64,000 nucleotides of DNA from Icerya purchasi (lineage: Eukaryota > Arthropoda > Insecta > Hemiptera > Monophlebidae). The notes beneath the pieces are model-generated. The model worked only from the letters and a program-made list of their open reading frames with translations, searched no databases and was not told where the DNA came from. The stretch covers positions 415,904,557-415,968,556 of the forward strand of contig CM077115.1 in NCBI GenBank assembly GCA_039619475.1, in the 5' to 3' direction. Position numbers and translations under genes: made by a program. Of the stretch, positions 1 to 14,485 are shown piece by piece (position 1 is the stretch's first letter; each line of letters starts with the position of its first letter).

Positions 1-940
1 AAAAAATCACAGACAGAAAGATCCGGCGAGCGGGATGGTCAGACAATTTGCGCGTTTCTCAAAATTAAACGGCTACCAAACATTCATCCTAAACAAATCA
101 TCGTTTTGATAACCTCCTTCTCTTTGCCAGTTGGAGTCGCACAAACTCGTTTAACAGCTGATTGTATCGTTCGTCGTTAACTATACCGACGAAAAAATAC
201 GAGCCGATGACACCCCACGCCGCTACTGCCATCCGAACCATAACCTTGGGCCAGGGAAGAAGCTTTTCGTGAACAATACGAGGATTTTCACCGCTTCAGT
301 ATCGAAGATTTTGTTTATTTACATCTTCATCCAGGTAAAAATGTGCCTCGACTGTTATCGAGACCGCGCCTAGTGGTATTTCTTTCGACTCAAGTTTCTG
401 TAACATTGTTTCACAGAATGTTACTCTTGCGGCATAATCGGCGGATAGGAGTTATTGGATGTACAATATTTTGTATGGATGGTAATTTAAGTCAGTCGCG
501 TTTAGGTTTTTTGCATGCATACGGGCGAGACGACTCGGACTTGACTGGATGGCTTCACGAACACGGGCGATCATCGGCGAGGTTCTTACGCTCTTTGGAA
601 GACTGGAAGGTTTCTTTACAGACAAAGCCAGTTTCTCAGAAGTTGTTAACCCATGCTCGTAAAGTTTTTTCGGTGAACACAGGTTTTTTTAACGCTGAAC
701 ACGAAACATTTTCAGAAATCGCGAACTGTAAGAGTGTAGGAATCAAAAAATTGCTCAACGGCATATGGGCGCTGCTTGACAGACCAATCTCACTGATGGT
801 GGTTCGTTATGGTACTGAAAAAAAAAAAAAAAATGTTCTTTCTTCCTCTTTCCAACGAGACTGAGCTTGTTTTCCTAACTTACATACAGATGGCGCTATT
901 GCGTTTTGAAATATGATCCGTTTCTCTGCCTCACCCTGTA
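1..940 (-). mobile_element. Degenerate Tc1/mariner-superfamily (IS630-like) transposon, cut by window edge
   Basis: Minus-strand translation across three frames gives recognisable pieces of a DDE_3-type transposase in order. An N-terminal helix-turn-helix block (RPYAVEQFFDSYTLTVRDF) lies near 780-700. A linker (IQSSPSRLARMHAKNL) lies near 560-510. The catalytic region (EAHFYLDEDVNKQNLRYW, then PWPKVMVRMAVAAWGVIGSY) lies near 340-190. A final RSPDLSVCDFF block lies at 1-30. Stops and frameshifts interrupt all frames, so it is a dead copy. The outer end at 921-940 reads, on the minus strand, TACAGGGTGAGGCAGAGA, the kind of terminus these elements carry next to a TA target. The other end is outside the window. 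It sits in an intron of the calponin-like gene. Confidence 0.72.
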
Positions 941-1070
941 TTAAAGATAATCCAACAATTCCTGCTCTGGTATCGTATTCTGATTATTATAGTATTGAAC
1001 TGACACGCTTCAGTGAATTATCATATTTTATATATAGAATTGTATTAGATAATTCGAAATAATAACTTAC

Positions 1071-1200
1071 ATATTGATATTATCCATCATTTTGTAATCT
1101 CCTCCGCCATAATTAATTTTTGGAATGATTCCGGGAGATAATCTGTTCATTAGTCTGCATAAAATCACGCCATCTCGTAATAAATCTTCATAAGGAATTC
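1071..1200 (-). CDS. Calponin-like gene, CH-domain exon
   Basis: It is flanked by a TTTTTCAAAAG acceptor and a strong GTAAGT donor on the minus strand. The 130 nt encode [20 protein letters not shown], then [20 protein letters not shown] and IN. These are the hallmark CH-domain residues of the transgelin/calponin family. It ends in phase 2; the next exon is outside the window. Confidence 0.88.
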
Positions 1201-3277
1201 CTTTTGAAAAATAATGAATTATAAGAATTAAAACTAATATATTACATGCAAAAGTTAATAATAGTCCAAAAATTATTGAATTGATAATAAAATTATACGG
1301 GTAAAATTATATCGCTGCGTGTAAATTATTTGAAAATCTAAAAAAAAGTCTATAAACAGTCTCGCTAAGTTTTAAAATAAAAGCGAATTGCTGAATGATA
1401 GTTGTATTTAAAATGTCAATATGATCTATTCGTGAATTCCCGTATAAACAAATTTTGATTTCAACTAGGACTGGTAACTTTTTTTTTTCTTTCCAAAATT
1501 TAATAAATAGCGCTATTAAATAAAATATTTTATATTTTATTAATCGTTCGTAAATTGATAATTCCTTTTAATTGTTTAAAATAATTTTAAATTTCAATGA
1601 TTAACAAAATACAAAATAATTTTTTAACGCGTTAAGGCAGACGTAACAAATTGCGGAAGGAACTTAAAAGCACGAACGGGATCAGAACCAGGTTGAATGT
1701 TAGAAGAATTTACAAGAGAACGGAACAGAGTCCAATTTGTTTTAGATAGATTTCACAGAACAGAATGAAGAAACTTGAAATAAGTACGTGAAGAAAGACT
1801 CAGAGAAGTTATTAGAATAGGGGAAATGATCACAATACCGTAGGAACTCATAGTGATTCAGAGATAAATAACAAAAAAGATCTCACCGATTTATCGTTAC
1901 CGCTGAACAATGAAGAACGCAGTCGTAGTTAGCTGATAATAACACGAACAGAGATTAGCCCCAACTATATACAAGTTGAAAAGATCTATCAACCGAAATA
2001 AGACGAAACACTTTATGGAACTGATGAACCAGTTTATTTTTTAATCTACAAAGCAAACTGCTATGCCAAACTTTATTAAAAGTTTAATAAAAAAAAAAAT
2101 GAATTATGGAATCTTTTATTTTTACGGTCATTTTCTACGTTTTGATTTGCTGCTACTTTTCTATTCAATCTCTTCTTTCCTCTAATCTCCGATTCTTGAG
2201 AATTTCCTTTTCTTCATTGTTATCTCTACCATTTGCCTTATATTCTGCTGCTTTCTTTTGACTGTTCTTTATCCTTGGTTTTTCCTTCTTCACGACAATA
2301 GTTATCTGTAATTGTAATCATGCTTTCTTCGTTAACTGTTGAACGTTTTATTCTATATTTACATTTGTTACAATTTGGCTTTCCTACTTTTTACCGTGTT
2401 TCTTATATCTTATCCTTTCCTTTTTCGTCGGTTGTTTCTACCATTGATTCCTTTGTATTAACCATTTCTGTTTAAATTATGATTTAATTAACTATCCCTT
2501 TCCTCCCTATCGTTTCTGAACAGGAGTGGCTGATTAAAAAATTCATAAAAACAATGTCGAAAGTTTTTTCCCAAGTCCAAAATAATGGTCTGGAATAATC
2601 TTTTTCCCGTTAAACAAATTACGAGCCGACAACATTAAGACATTTATCGTACCGGGTCAGTTACGAGTTTATCGATACCGTCATAATAAAAAAAAACGGT
2701 CCTCGAAATAAGCCAGGTCACGCTACGTACTGAACGCCGCTCGTTATGTCAAAAAATAAAGGGTATTTCTTCTAGTTTCTTTAGTATTTTTTTCATAATT
2801 TTTAGATGCCGAAAAGGTTGTTTTCGCAGTCTCGTCACGTTATTTATTGAATGACCCTCGTATTATATTTTTGGTGACAAGTCCTATATATGGCTTTAAA
2901 ATTACTGGTAATGGTGACGTAGGTTTAGATTAAGACATTTTAATTTGCATCTTACCCGGTTTAATGTTTAAAAATGTTTAGCTCGAATGAATAATGAGGT
3001 TCTCAATAATGAAATTTTTACCTGATAATTTATTTAATATCACAGCTGTCGTAAGGTTAGTTACAATTTAAATAATTTAAAAATAAATAATATGTGCGTA
3101 AATATTAATACATAGATTTCGGATTTTAGAAATTAAGATATGTACTTTGGCTTGTAAAATACTGTATTGTGCTCGTAAGAAGCTTGTATGTTTTTTCATC
3201 AGTTGAATTCGTTCAGGGAGATTTCCCATCTGTTTAGTTTTTCTTATTAACTATTTTTTCATATTTTATATTCATAT

Positions 3278-3308
<31 letters not shown>

Positions 3309-6300
3309 CTGGTGTATCAGTGCCTATTTGAAACATGAAATTTGGAAAATATTTTAAAATAAATTTCGTTACAATGAAAAATCGTTTATCTCACCTGGCG
3401 GAAATCGTTCTCCCAAAATTGCTTCGACCCAATCTAATACTTCCCTTTCTTGTTCAGGATCGCGTTTTCCCGCTACCTATAAATATGTTTGTAAATATTT
3501 TTTCTATTATTTATCTAAAGTCTAACACAAAATTTGATCAAATTACCAACAAAAATTCTCATTCAATTATTGATTTCTATACACAGAAATATGTATTTGC
3601 GATAAATTTCTATTACAATCTAACTTAATCCAAAGACAGATTTATTAATTGTGTTCTGAAGATTTATCGACGCGATATTTCGATTATATTTTTTACAATC
3701 GTCTTCGTACATGGTTTAACGAGAGAGTAAGGAGAATTTTCTAATTTTTTAAATACGGTTCATATTGTTTTTAGTTGAATAGTTAACAAGTTTGGAATTT
3801 AAAAATTAAAGACAAAGTATAATTTTCTAACGTCACTACTGCCTTCCCTAATAATTCACGAAACTAAACCGATGAAGAGGAGTGAAAAATCAAGAACCTA
3901 TACATATACAGGAATTATATCCACACCCATACTCTTGGCCGCAACTAGGGTTTATAAAACGAATTAGAGAAACACACACACACACACATGTATTTCAGCA
4001 GCGTAGTGTGAATTTCAGAATCAAATACTTTTTAACATAAAAATAAACATGTGTCAAATTCGGTTAAATACAGAAGAGAAATAAAAATTAATCAAGAGGA
4101 ACAAAATGTCTCTCAACTTTTTTGTAATTCAATTTTCGGATTCTTGTTTGCGAAAGTGTCTATTATATCATCACGAAAAGATGGTCGTTTCCCCTAATGT
4201 GTTTGATGATAATTATTTTTCAATACTAAAAAGAGGCTAATGAAGATAGTCACTCATGTATATTTCTTAAATACGTTTTTATTCGTTTCACCGCTAACAA
4301 CGATCTTTCTGCAGACGAACTGGTTGCCAGAATTGCGGTTATTAAATGAGAAAGCTTATACACTTCTAGGAAAACATCTATTAGATCTGAAGCGGTTAAG
4401 TATAAAAGTAGACGCATGGAAGTTTCTTTACATGTGTTAGAATTTTTTAAGTACACTTTTTAAACTTGCAAGATCGAAAAAATTTCCGTAATCCTGTTTC
4501 AAATTTAAAAAGTCTTCTTCCAGAAAATTTTCTAGAGAATTTAAAACATTTTTGGTATTTAAGAGATTTAAAAATTTTAATTTTGTTACATCATTAAACC
4601 CCTATTATTAGACATATTTGTTTGCATAATATCGATAATTTTTAAAAATATCCTTTTTCATGATAGCTTTCTGTCTTCAGAAAAAACGAAATTAAGTTAA
4701 AGCCATTTGCATTCCATGCATTTTTTTTTATGCTTAAACAAAAAGCAAGCCCAACAGAACATTTTTTTTTTTCTCACAACGGTATAACCATGGCATTATT
4801 GCACACAAAATTTGTTTGAAAATATCGGTTAAATATTTTACATACTTAAAGAAGTTTGATAAATTATGGAAGAGAATATTTTACATACCTTTTGATTTTG
4901 TAATCGAATTTTTTAAACTAGATGTTGGTTTATAATTTTGAATAATATTAATTTTTTTTTGAAAACTTAATGAACTAAAACTAATCAGTTTGAAGTTTTT
5001 CAATAATACAATTGTATGTAGCCCCCATTTCGAATGTATTTGTATTTTAACAGACTGGAACATTAGTAGTTGCGGCGGTGGAAATAACATAAACAAGCCG
5101 GTATAGTTTCCAGGGCCGTATATGAGCCCCCCTCCCCATGTCTGCGAAATAATAACTGATTGAATTAAATGAAGCGAAATTCAGAATAAATTTATTTCTT
5201 TTCAATTTTGGTCTAGAGAAAAGAAAATTAAAATTTTTATGTATTCTATGGAAACGATTATTTTTTATTTGTTTTTATCGTAGTGTTCAAATATTGCATT
5301 TACAATAACTGACTGCAAGACTTTAGTGTACTATTTATAAATAAATATATTTCATGATAATACACAGACACACGCGCACATATACTCGTATATATATATA
5401 TATATATTTATTTATTTATAAAAATATTTTCATAACCACTCGCAAAATTTTGGTCTAGATACGGCACTGACAGCTTCTACTGCAGTGATATTACCGACTG
5501 AAAAGCGGGACCGATCATCGCTTCCAGTTCCGCTGTTAGTAAACAACAGCATATAAAAAACGATCTAAAGAAAATTTACTGCATATACCGCACTACCTTA
5601 TGCTCGTACTCACACACAATGGCATGCATAAAAATCACGCTGTTGCGTAAAGCGATTTGACTCGGTGCTTCCAGACTGAATATGCGCGCATTTTTTCTTC
5701 ACTCTCAATACACGTTACTCTGAAATCTCATGGATCAAAATTGGCACAAATTATGTGATCTTGAAGTGACACAACCCGGAGCTTCCAAATTGAATATGCG
5801 TACGCAAACTTTTTCTATCATCGATACGCTGCAGATCGTTCAGAGACAACTCTAGGCTAGGGATGAATTCAGAAATCTGTTTCTGGGGTAATCAATTTAT
5901 GTTCTTGGGGAACAAATTTTTTGGGATATTCTGGAATAAAACCAAATATGTAAAAAATGATTTATTATGTAATTTAAAATAATGAAAAAGCAAGTGTGAA
6001 CAATGAAAAACACGGAAAAAGCAACAAAGACCGCGAAATGAAGTTGCCTATAGATCATGTCGCTTTAAAAACAAAAAGAATAAATAAAAACCGAAAAGAG
6101 AAACGTTTAAACAATTTATTGGTATTAATGATAAATGGATCAACGTGAAATGTGAGAGTTCCCGTTTACGCTGAAAAAAAATACTAACTGCAGCTAATAT
6201 TTTTTTCAGCTCGTCAGTATTTTACATCTTTCACGTATTTGAAATAAAAACATATCAGTTATCCTAAAATACAAGCAAACGTCAAAGTCAGATTTTAAAA

Positions 6301-9300
6301 GATCATTTCTTTTTATTGTTATTTTATGAAGTTTCATTTTTCCATCAAAAATAAATCTCGTAATTTTGAAATTTAAAAATATACCACTAATTGAACCATT
6401 TCAAAATGTTTTGATAGCAACTTTTGACATAACTGTAAACTAAATGAATAAAAAGTATTTTATTTCCTACTAAATTGCTGCATTCTTAAACAGCTTGTAT
6501 TAAGTTCGGATGGGAGGGGGGAGTTTAGAGTTCTAGAGGGGCATTCCACCCACAATCCCCACTGGATTCATCCGTGCTCTAGGCAGTAGTAATGTGAGAT
6601 AGGGAGTGTGTGATTGTTTTGCCACTCGCTCTTGCAGAAGCTCTTTCATCTAGCGATACTTTTTTTCTATTAATTTTTAATTTTAGCACTTAAATTCAAC
6701 AAATTACTTAATTTTTTTTTGCGGCTAGTATCCGCAAATACTAAAAAAATAATTTCATACTAATTTATTAAAGGAAGCGGCGCTTCCATCGCTTCCATCA
6801 ACGCTATGCCCCTGATATATATATATATTGTAATGTGTCCATTACATGGCACAATTAAAATAAAAGTCTAAAATAATACATAATGGTAACATGGGATGAT
6901 GGAGAATCTGAGCGTGGTTAAGAAATTCTGTTATCGATTAGAGGTGAATATCTCATCAAGAACTATCGCAGGATGAAGCGCGCAACTTCTATGGTCGAGA
7001 TCTCGATTGGTAGAGGTTGGAAAGAGAATAAGGCAGAAGTCGTCAACCTGCGGCTGTTTCGATATAAAGTTGCAGCTCTCTAGTTCCATACGCAAAAATT
7101 AATTATTTTATTATCAAAACCCTTAAAAATCGTGCAATGTCTATCTCTCAGCCACTTACACTCGCGTCTCACCCGCACTGCCTCCGTCGCCACGTGTTGT
7201 CAGTCAGTCGTCCTGTTTCAACTTCGTGGTAGATATCACAATGAAACTAAATGAGCTAAATCTAAAACTACAAGGAAAGGGAAACCCAGCCTATGCCTTA
7301 CTGGAAGAAGTGGTTTGTTTCAAAAGAAAATTACTTCTTTTTGTTGAAGACATGGAGAGCGGTAAATTAATTAATTTTAAAAATCTGAAGCAATATCGCG
7401 ATGAAACTAGTGCGACTATTGACACGAATTACTTCAGCATAACTATAGAAGAAAAAAAAATGAAGGATGGATTCGCTAGGAGATTTGAGCGATTCAAAAC
7501 GAACAAAAGTACTTTCGCGTTCATAGTAATTCCGCTCAACGCAAATACAAATGAGAACCGCGGTGACATCCCTAGGGACATAAAAATAAAACATAGTGGC
7601 GATCTAAAACCTAAGACTAAAACGATATGTAATATTTCAATATACATACATAAACACATACATACAGTTTAGAAAGAGGAAAAGAAAGAGATAGATGGAT
7701 GCGTATTTACAAAAACTAGTGATATTTTAAAAATGTATTATACTCGTACTAGAATGTCAATTATTGTCAATTTATTTTTGATATGTTATAACAGCCTATA
7801 AAATCAAAAGCATTTCCATTATTAAAATTCGTATTTTTGCTATTGCGTAACACGCTATCAGAAAATTATGATCCGTCCTACTAAAATTTTCATTCTGATT
7901 TCTTAATAGAACTTTTTCGAGGATAAAAAAACAAATTAACTAGTTATCCAGTATTTTTGTAAAATTTTCCTTTTAACGCGATAAACTTCACAAGGATTTC
8001 CCATTGAACTATCGAGATTTTTCAATTTTTTTCTGACGCTAAAACCGTAAAGGAATTAAAAATCGTACAACTAGATATGTAAAAGATATTTTAATTTACG
8101 GGGAAGTCTATATTTTCTGTTCGAACGGTTGTACGGTTGTTGGTTAATCGCACTTAACTGCGACGCTATTCCAGCTTTTTACTAGATCGAAATTTTGAGA
8201 GAAAAAAAAAAAAAACAATAATTTTGCATAGAAAACAGATGTAGTATATCTACGACAAACAACTTAAGGTACAAATGGAAATGCGTCTAGTAATTCTTGG
8301 CACCAAACTGTTGGCACATGTTAAAAAAAAAGTAACAGGTGTCTCTCTACGCTTAAAACGTATTCACTTTTATTTTTATAACAATTTATCACTTTGGGGA
8401 AAAATGCGATTTACCGGTTAGTTAAAAAAAACAAAAACAATTGAGAAGTGATAAAAATAACGCTTTAGAGAAGTATTAGGTTTCGGAATGTAAATTTTAC
8501 GGATGAATAGAAAATAATTAAATATACTGGTGATTCTCGGTTATCCAAAAATTTAAGGAATTTGCTAAAAATACGTGTGTTTTTTTTTTATTCTTTTTAA
8601 GATCTTATAATTCTTCCGTCGACTACTATACGTTATTTTTCGATTGTTAACACTGAATCAATAAAAAAGAGTTCAAATACATAACTTCTTTTGGGAGTAG
8701 TTAAGCTCAGCCGTAACGGTTATGGTTCACGTAAAAAAAATTAATTGTCTTGGGTACTGCTGACGTACGGGGTTAACGGACGTTACATTTGGCGGTTAAC
8801 TTTCACCTATTTCTTTGATAGTATTAATTTTTGTTTAATAAACAGTAAAAATTATCATTTAAAACTATTTAGTTTTTCACTTCTTACATACTGCTTTTAA
8901 TTTTTTGCTGTATCCTGCTAAAGTCAGGCAGATGTGGAAAACGTAATGTAGCGCAGATGGATAAAATTTCTAAGTTCAAGAAGAAAAAATCAGAGACGTT
9001 TCTGTAGGATCAGATAGGAAATTTTGAAATTTTTCACGTTAATTGAAAATTATTCTTCTGTTGAGGTAAAATGTGAAGACCGTAAGGGCTCGTTACTGGA
9101 CAAACGTAAGGAGTTAAGGAAGTTATTAAGATGATTCCGAGATAAGGATTGGTGGCCTAGCGGACGGTAGTAACGATTTTTACTCTCAGATTTCGAGAAA
9201 TAGAGATGTAATCTACGTATGACGATGAGCGTTGCACAAGTAAGTACAGTGAAAATCGGTTATGACACCGGTTATAGGAACGAATTTTGTTGGAACCGGC

Positions 9301-12300
9301 AGAACTATATAAAACTATATGTTACTTTTATCGGTTATTACGACAAATTAATTATTGCAACTAAAATTTTGGCATACGGATAAAAAAGTTATAGCCTATA
9401 ACGATATGGCAGCTCAACATTTAGCTTCAGAAGTTTTTATAAATGGATTTAATGAAAAACGTATTTTGGTTCTTTTATACGAAAAGACAAAAACAAAACA
9501 AAATCCTAATCGATTGTTGTCTATTATTTTTTATGGAGAAATAAAGAATCCAGCGTTACGTGACGTGACGTGACGATTTCGCCATTCAGGTAGCCCGCGT
9601 TAAAGAACTTCGTTCCAAAAAAAAAGTTTCTTTTGAAGGAAAATAATAATTACATAACCATCATTTAATATAACAGCAGCACATGTCGGTGCCGATTTCG
9701 AGCTGCTGCGTTGTGATCACGGGGGGTCTCATCTTTTGGTAATTTTGCTTCGTTGCTTATTGATGATTTCACTTTTTCATGCGATTAATAAAAAGCTAAA
9801 ACTGCACTATTGCCGTTTCTTTCGTTACTAGATTGCGAAATCATTAGAGTCAGATTTTTTGAAAAATGTAGGGTCATTTTTTTCTCCCATAGAGCATTAA
9901 ATTTTCGTATAAAGCAAAGTTTGCGCGTTTCCATTTTCCTATTATCGAAATAAAATACTGTAAATAAATAGACCGATTCAATTCTGGAATACGCATTTCG
10001 TGCGAAGTGACTTTCTCTGTATTGTTTTATTCTTTGTTTTATATGTAATTTAGATATAGTACAAAGATCATAAACACGTGTTTTCCAGTCTGGCGTTTAA
10101 AGATATTCTATTTAATTTTTCCAATATACCCAAACGTAAGATATCATTATCTATTTTAAACAAACTCATTTTACATTTAGAAAACGGCGAGTTTAATAAG
10201 ATTTAGCAAAAAAAGCCAATTTCGAGAATTTAAAATAATCGGGAAAAATTCTTCTCATTGTTTTGGGGAAGACAAAATTATAAAGTTGAACAAAAATTTC
10301 ACAAATGCTTTAAATTCTAAAGAAATAATAATGTTCTTCTCAGCGGGTCAGTTTTAAAATAGCAAGTCATCACATTTGATGAAGAAGTAGGTATGCATGA
10401 TTTTCAGCTTCGGTCGTTATGAGTAGAACGGTTTTATAATCTTGACATGTTATAGTCTTTTTGACGATTAAAGAAGTAGCCGATGTTCCGACTGGAATTT
10501 TAGAAAATTTGTTAGAATGTGTTTGACCTCAGCTGAAAAAAAAATTCAGTGATTATCTTCGGTATGGATGAAACTGGCTTCCTTTATATTGTTTAACTAG
10601 AGACAGAATTTTGAAGTTCAAGGACATAACTTGTACTTTAGGGAAATTATGGAAAGAAGGAATTACAATTATGATATCGGCCAATGCAGGAAATTTTTAA
10701 TTAAAAACTGAAAAATTTTTTTTTTTCGGATAACTGGCTAATCGTGCAATAGAGAAACTGCATTGAACTAGAGTAGTTGCTTTAAAATGTGACAACGGTA
10801 ATGAATACATAAATAAGCGATTCAAGGCGAATGAGATAAAACTTGAAGTGTTAGTAGCGTCGTACTGTCCACAGCAAAATGAAGTGGCAGTGAATCAAGC
10901 ATGAATAGAAATTGCATCTAAAGGCGTGTCAGAAAGTAACCTGGTGACTATAAGCTACGATATAGACGACAGAAATGCTAATAATTATTAAAAGCCATGA
11001 GACGTAACAAATACAACAGAAAATGAGAATTAAAATTGGCGCTGTAACAAATGAAAATAAAAAAAAAAATAATATAAGAAAAATTTAAAGAAAGGCTTTT
11101 ATTTATTAATGCCATAAAAAGTTAATTTTAGTAGATCCATCGTGTTTGGATATTTTAAAGGAATGAGATAAAAACGTGTATTGGTACTGATATAAAACAG
11201 TTTAATTTGAGAACAACGCTTTTACCTCATTCTTTTAAAATGTCTTAATTCGATGGTCCTGTAAAAATTATTTTTTCGATTTTTATTGCATTAATAAATA
11301 AATCTTTCTTTAAATTTTTTTTTATATTAATTTTACAATTTTTAGTTACGCTTGTGGACGAAAAAAAGTGTAAAATAGAAATGAAAAAAATTGATCTAAA
11401 CATTACTAATAGAAAAATGAAGCTTTTCCCATAAAACGATTTTAATTTTAAATAACGTGGATTTTCTTATTAGATAAAAATAATTATAATTTGTTGTATT
11501 TTTATTTTAATTTACATTTTTTGATCAATCTGCTCCAATCTAAAATTATATACACAATATCTCCGCAATAATATGATTAGAAACAACGTCCTCCTGAAAT
11601 TTTTTTTTCACAAATCCCAGATCTATCTAGGTGCTAATTTTCATAAAAACAGGCCTCCCTATTTATTCTAGCGTTTTGCAAGAATACAAGTACGAAGGTC
11701 AAGTTGAATAAAAGCACTTAAATAAGATACTATTGAATGGTACGAGGAAAATGGAGTGGTCAAGACGAATTAAAAAACAAACGAGGAGATTGATGTGATA
11801 AAGCAATTTAATTTTCAGAAACAAAGCTTATTCTAATGACTATTTCAGCCAGCAAGGTGAAGTTGTGAGAAGCAGCTTTATAACACGTAATATCGAAAAT
11901 AAACTGCATAATTGAAAGTATTAATCACGCAAGATTACAGACTTATTCGAACTGTCACGGACAAGCATTAGTGTAAGAGAGATAGAATAGAAAAAGTGTG
12001 AGTAGTACAACGATTACTGCACGATAAATGCTCTTTGGGTAATGATTGATGACGGAAATTTAAATTATCGACTTCAAAATTACAAAAAAAGATAACGATA
12101 GAGTAACAAAGATGTATCGGGTTTTTTGTATTTTTCGATTCGTTCACAAAAGGGGCTCTCTAGTTCACTCTGATTAGAAATTTCAGTTTTGACCTATGGT
12201 TCATTTTAAAAAAAAACGGGATCGCCTTTTACTAGACAAGTTAGGTTGTTGACCAAATTATAGAAAACGGTAAAAGACAACGTAAAAATTGATTATTCGG

Positions 12301-14440
12301 TAATTGTTTTAAACGCTCTCTATAATAACTCGGTATTTCTAAAAAAAAAAAAATACCAAAGTGTTTCTATTAAAATTTTCTTGTCTTTTCGAACGAATAT
12401 TACGTGAGCTGAAAACGCGATAGTCAACGGAAGATCGAAATCGTTATTTTACGCATATTTTCCGAATTTGTTCATTAAATAAAATTACAAAATTAACGGC
12501 AACAATGAATATATTTTTTCTTTGCGGCTGTCGATTAATTTTTGGAGGACATTCAAAAATATGTACCTATGTATAAAAAACAAATGTAAACTAGTCCTAG
12601 AAATGAATGCTCATTTGCAGAATCTATTTTAAAACTAAATGCGCTGTACCTTCAAATCCCGTTTAATCAGTTGATAAAATAAAATAATGAAACTATTAAA
12701 TGATAAATACTAAATAAATATAAAAAGGTACGTTAGAAAAAATATATTATTAAATGAAATTTTTCGAATTTTTAATGTTTCTCTGTTTGAACTGTTCCGT
12801 TTTTCTTCAATAATTGCATTATGTAATATATTCATCAAAAATGTTTTCTTTAATGTTTAATCATTATTTTAATTCATTAACTAATTAATAAACACAGTAC
12901 ATTTAGTTTTAAAATGGACGCTGCAAAACAAACGTTAATAGATATTCGTTTTAATCTTTTTCACTTTATAAACGTTATAAAGTATGAATATATTAATTAA
13001 TCAACAATTAATCGGCAGAAAGTAGAATTATAGGCTATACTTTATTCACTTTCGGGATGTTTTTTTTGGTTAGTTCGGGGGGAATGGTCTCCTCAAAACG
13101 AGTACGTTACACTGCCGTTGTGCATCTTCGTTTAATATTTATCTTTACTAAATCGTAGCGATCGATTAAAAAACAACCGGAATTTATAACGAGATGATAG
13201 CGTGTTTAATTTTTAATTCGTCGTGCCGTCGATTTGGAGCAATTAATTTTACTCTAGCATTCGAACGAGATTATAACGTGGATTATAAAACAAAGCAGTG
13301 CAGCTGCGCGAAAGTAAAATCGCTATAAATAGAAAACCTTGAAAAAAATCGGAAAAAATAAGCCGAGAATCGGACGAGGAAGAATGATGGAAACCGGCCA
13401 ACTATAATAATTGATGCGGATCCGGTAAATAATGAAATAATTATATCGAGTGGCAGTTATGGCGCAAGTCATTTTCTTCATAATGAGGATGATGTACGGT
13501 AATTTTTGAAGTAGATAAATATAGTTAGTTCGTAAAGTACACTTCAACCTCATTCTTATATTTTAGCGGGGCTGTTGCGACGGTTAGACGTGAAGTAATT
13601 AAATCGCTAGCTGAAATTCCGAAGTGCATCCGAATTATTGTATCATCAGTGGCCTTGATTGGAGGTATTTCTCTCCAAATCAAAGAGGAGCATGCCTTCG
13701 TGGTGCAGTTGAAAATGAGTGTAAGCAGGGCCGTATCTAGACCAAAATTTCGGACGGCGGGGGGGGGGGGGGGGGGGGTACGAAAATATTTTTATAATAA
13801 TATATAAATTTGAATACTACAATAAAAAGAAATAAAAAATAGTTGTTTCCGTAGAATTCATAAAAATTTTAATTTTCTTTTCTTTTGTCAAAAATTAAAA
13901 AAAAAAACAAATTTATTCTGAATTTCGGTCCATTTAATTTAAGCAGTTATGAGTTCTCAGACATATCGGGGAGGGGAGTGAACCCGGAAAACCCCCCTTC
14001 AGATACGGCCCTGAGTGTAAGTAAACGCTCTCGGCTCGGTTAGATCAGAAATAAAAAAACAGTTCACAAAGTTTATTAATTTGTACATTTTAGTACGATT
14101 GTTAAGTTAAAATTCTGCAAAAATCCAGGCAGCGTAACATTTAAAACGGTACAAGAGTATTAACACTTTGTTATGAACTTTCACTTTACCAAATCAATAG
14201 AATAGGCATTATGGAATGTGTATGTTGTGTTTTTTTGTTGTTTTTTTTATCGATTCTTAAAAAATAAAATTGGAAATTTTATTTAACCGCAAGAATATTA
14301 TTATTATTACTATTACTGTAAAAAAAAAAAAAAGTGTTTATTTACATAGGTAAAAATAACTTTAAAGCAAAAATAGAAAAAACACATGTCATCAATCGTT
14401 ACATACACTTAGCGACGTCCATTATTACTATTACTACTAC

Positions 14441-14485
<45 letters not shown>

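Noticed and set aside
4881..5096. Minus-strand 71-codon frame as the N-terminus of the hAT transposase
   Set aside because: No zinc-finger or hAT signature, and very low-complexity composition.
6770..6815. ATGCCCCTG-ended sequence as another hAT MITE terminus
   Set aside because: A matching opposite end and target duplication could not be found.
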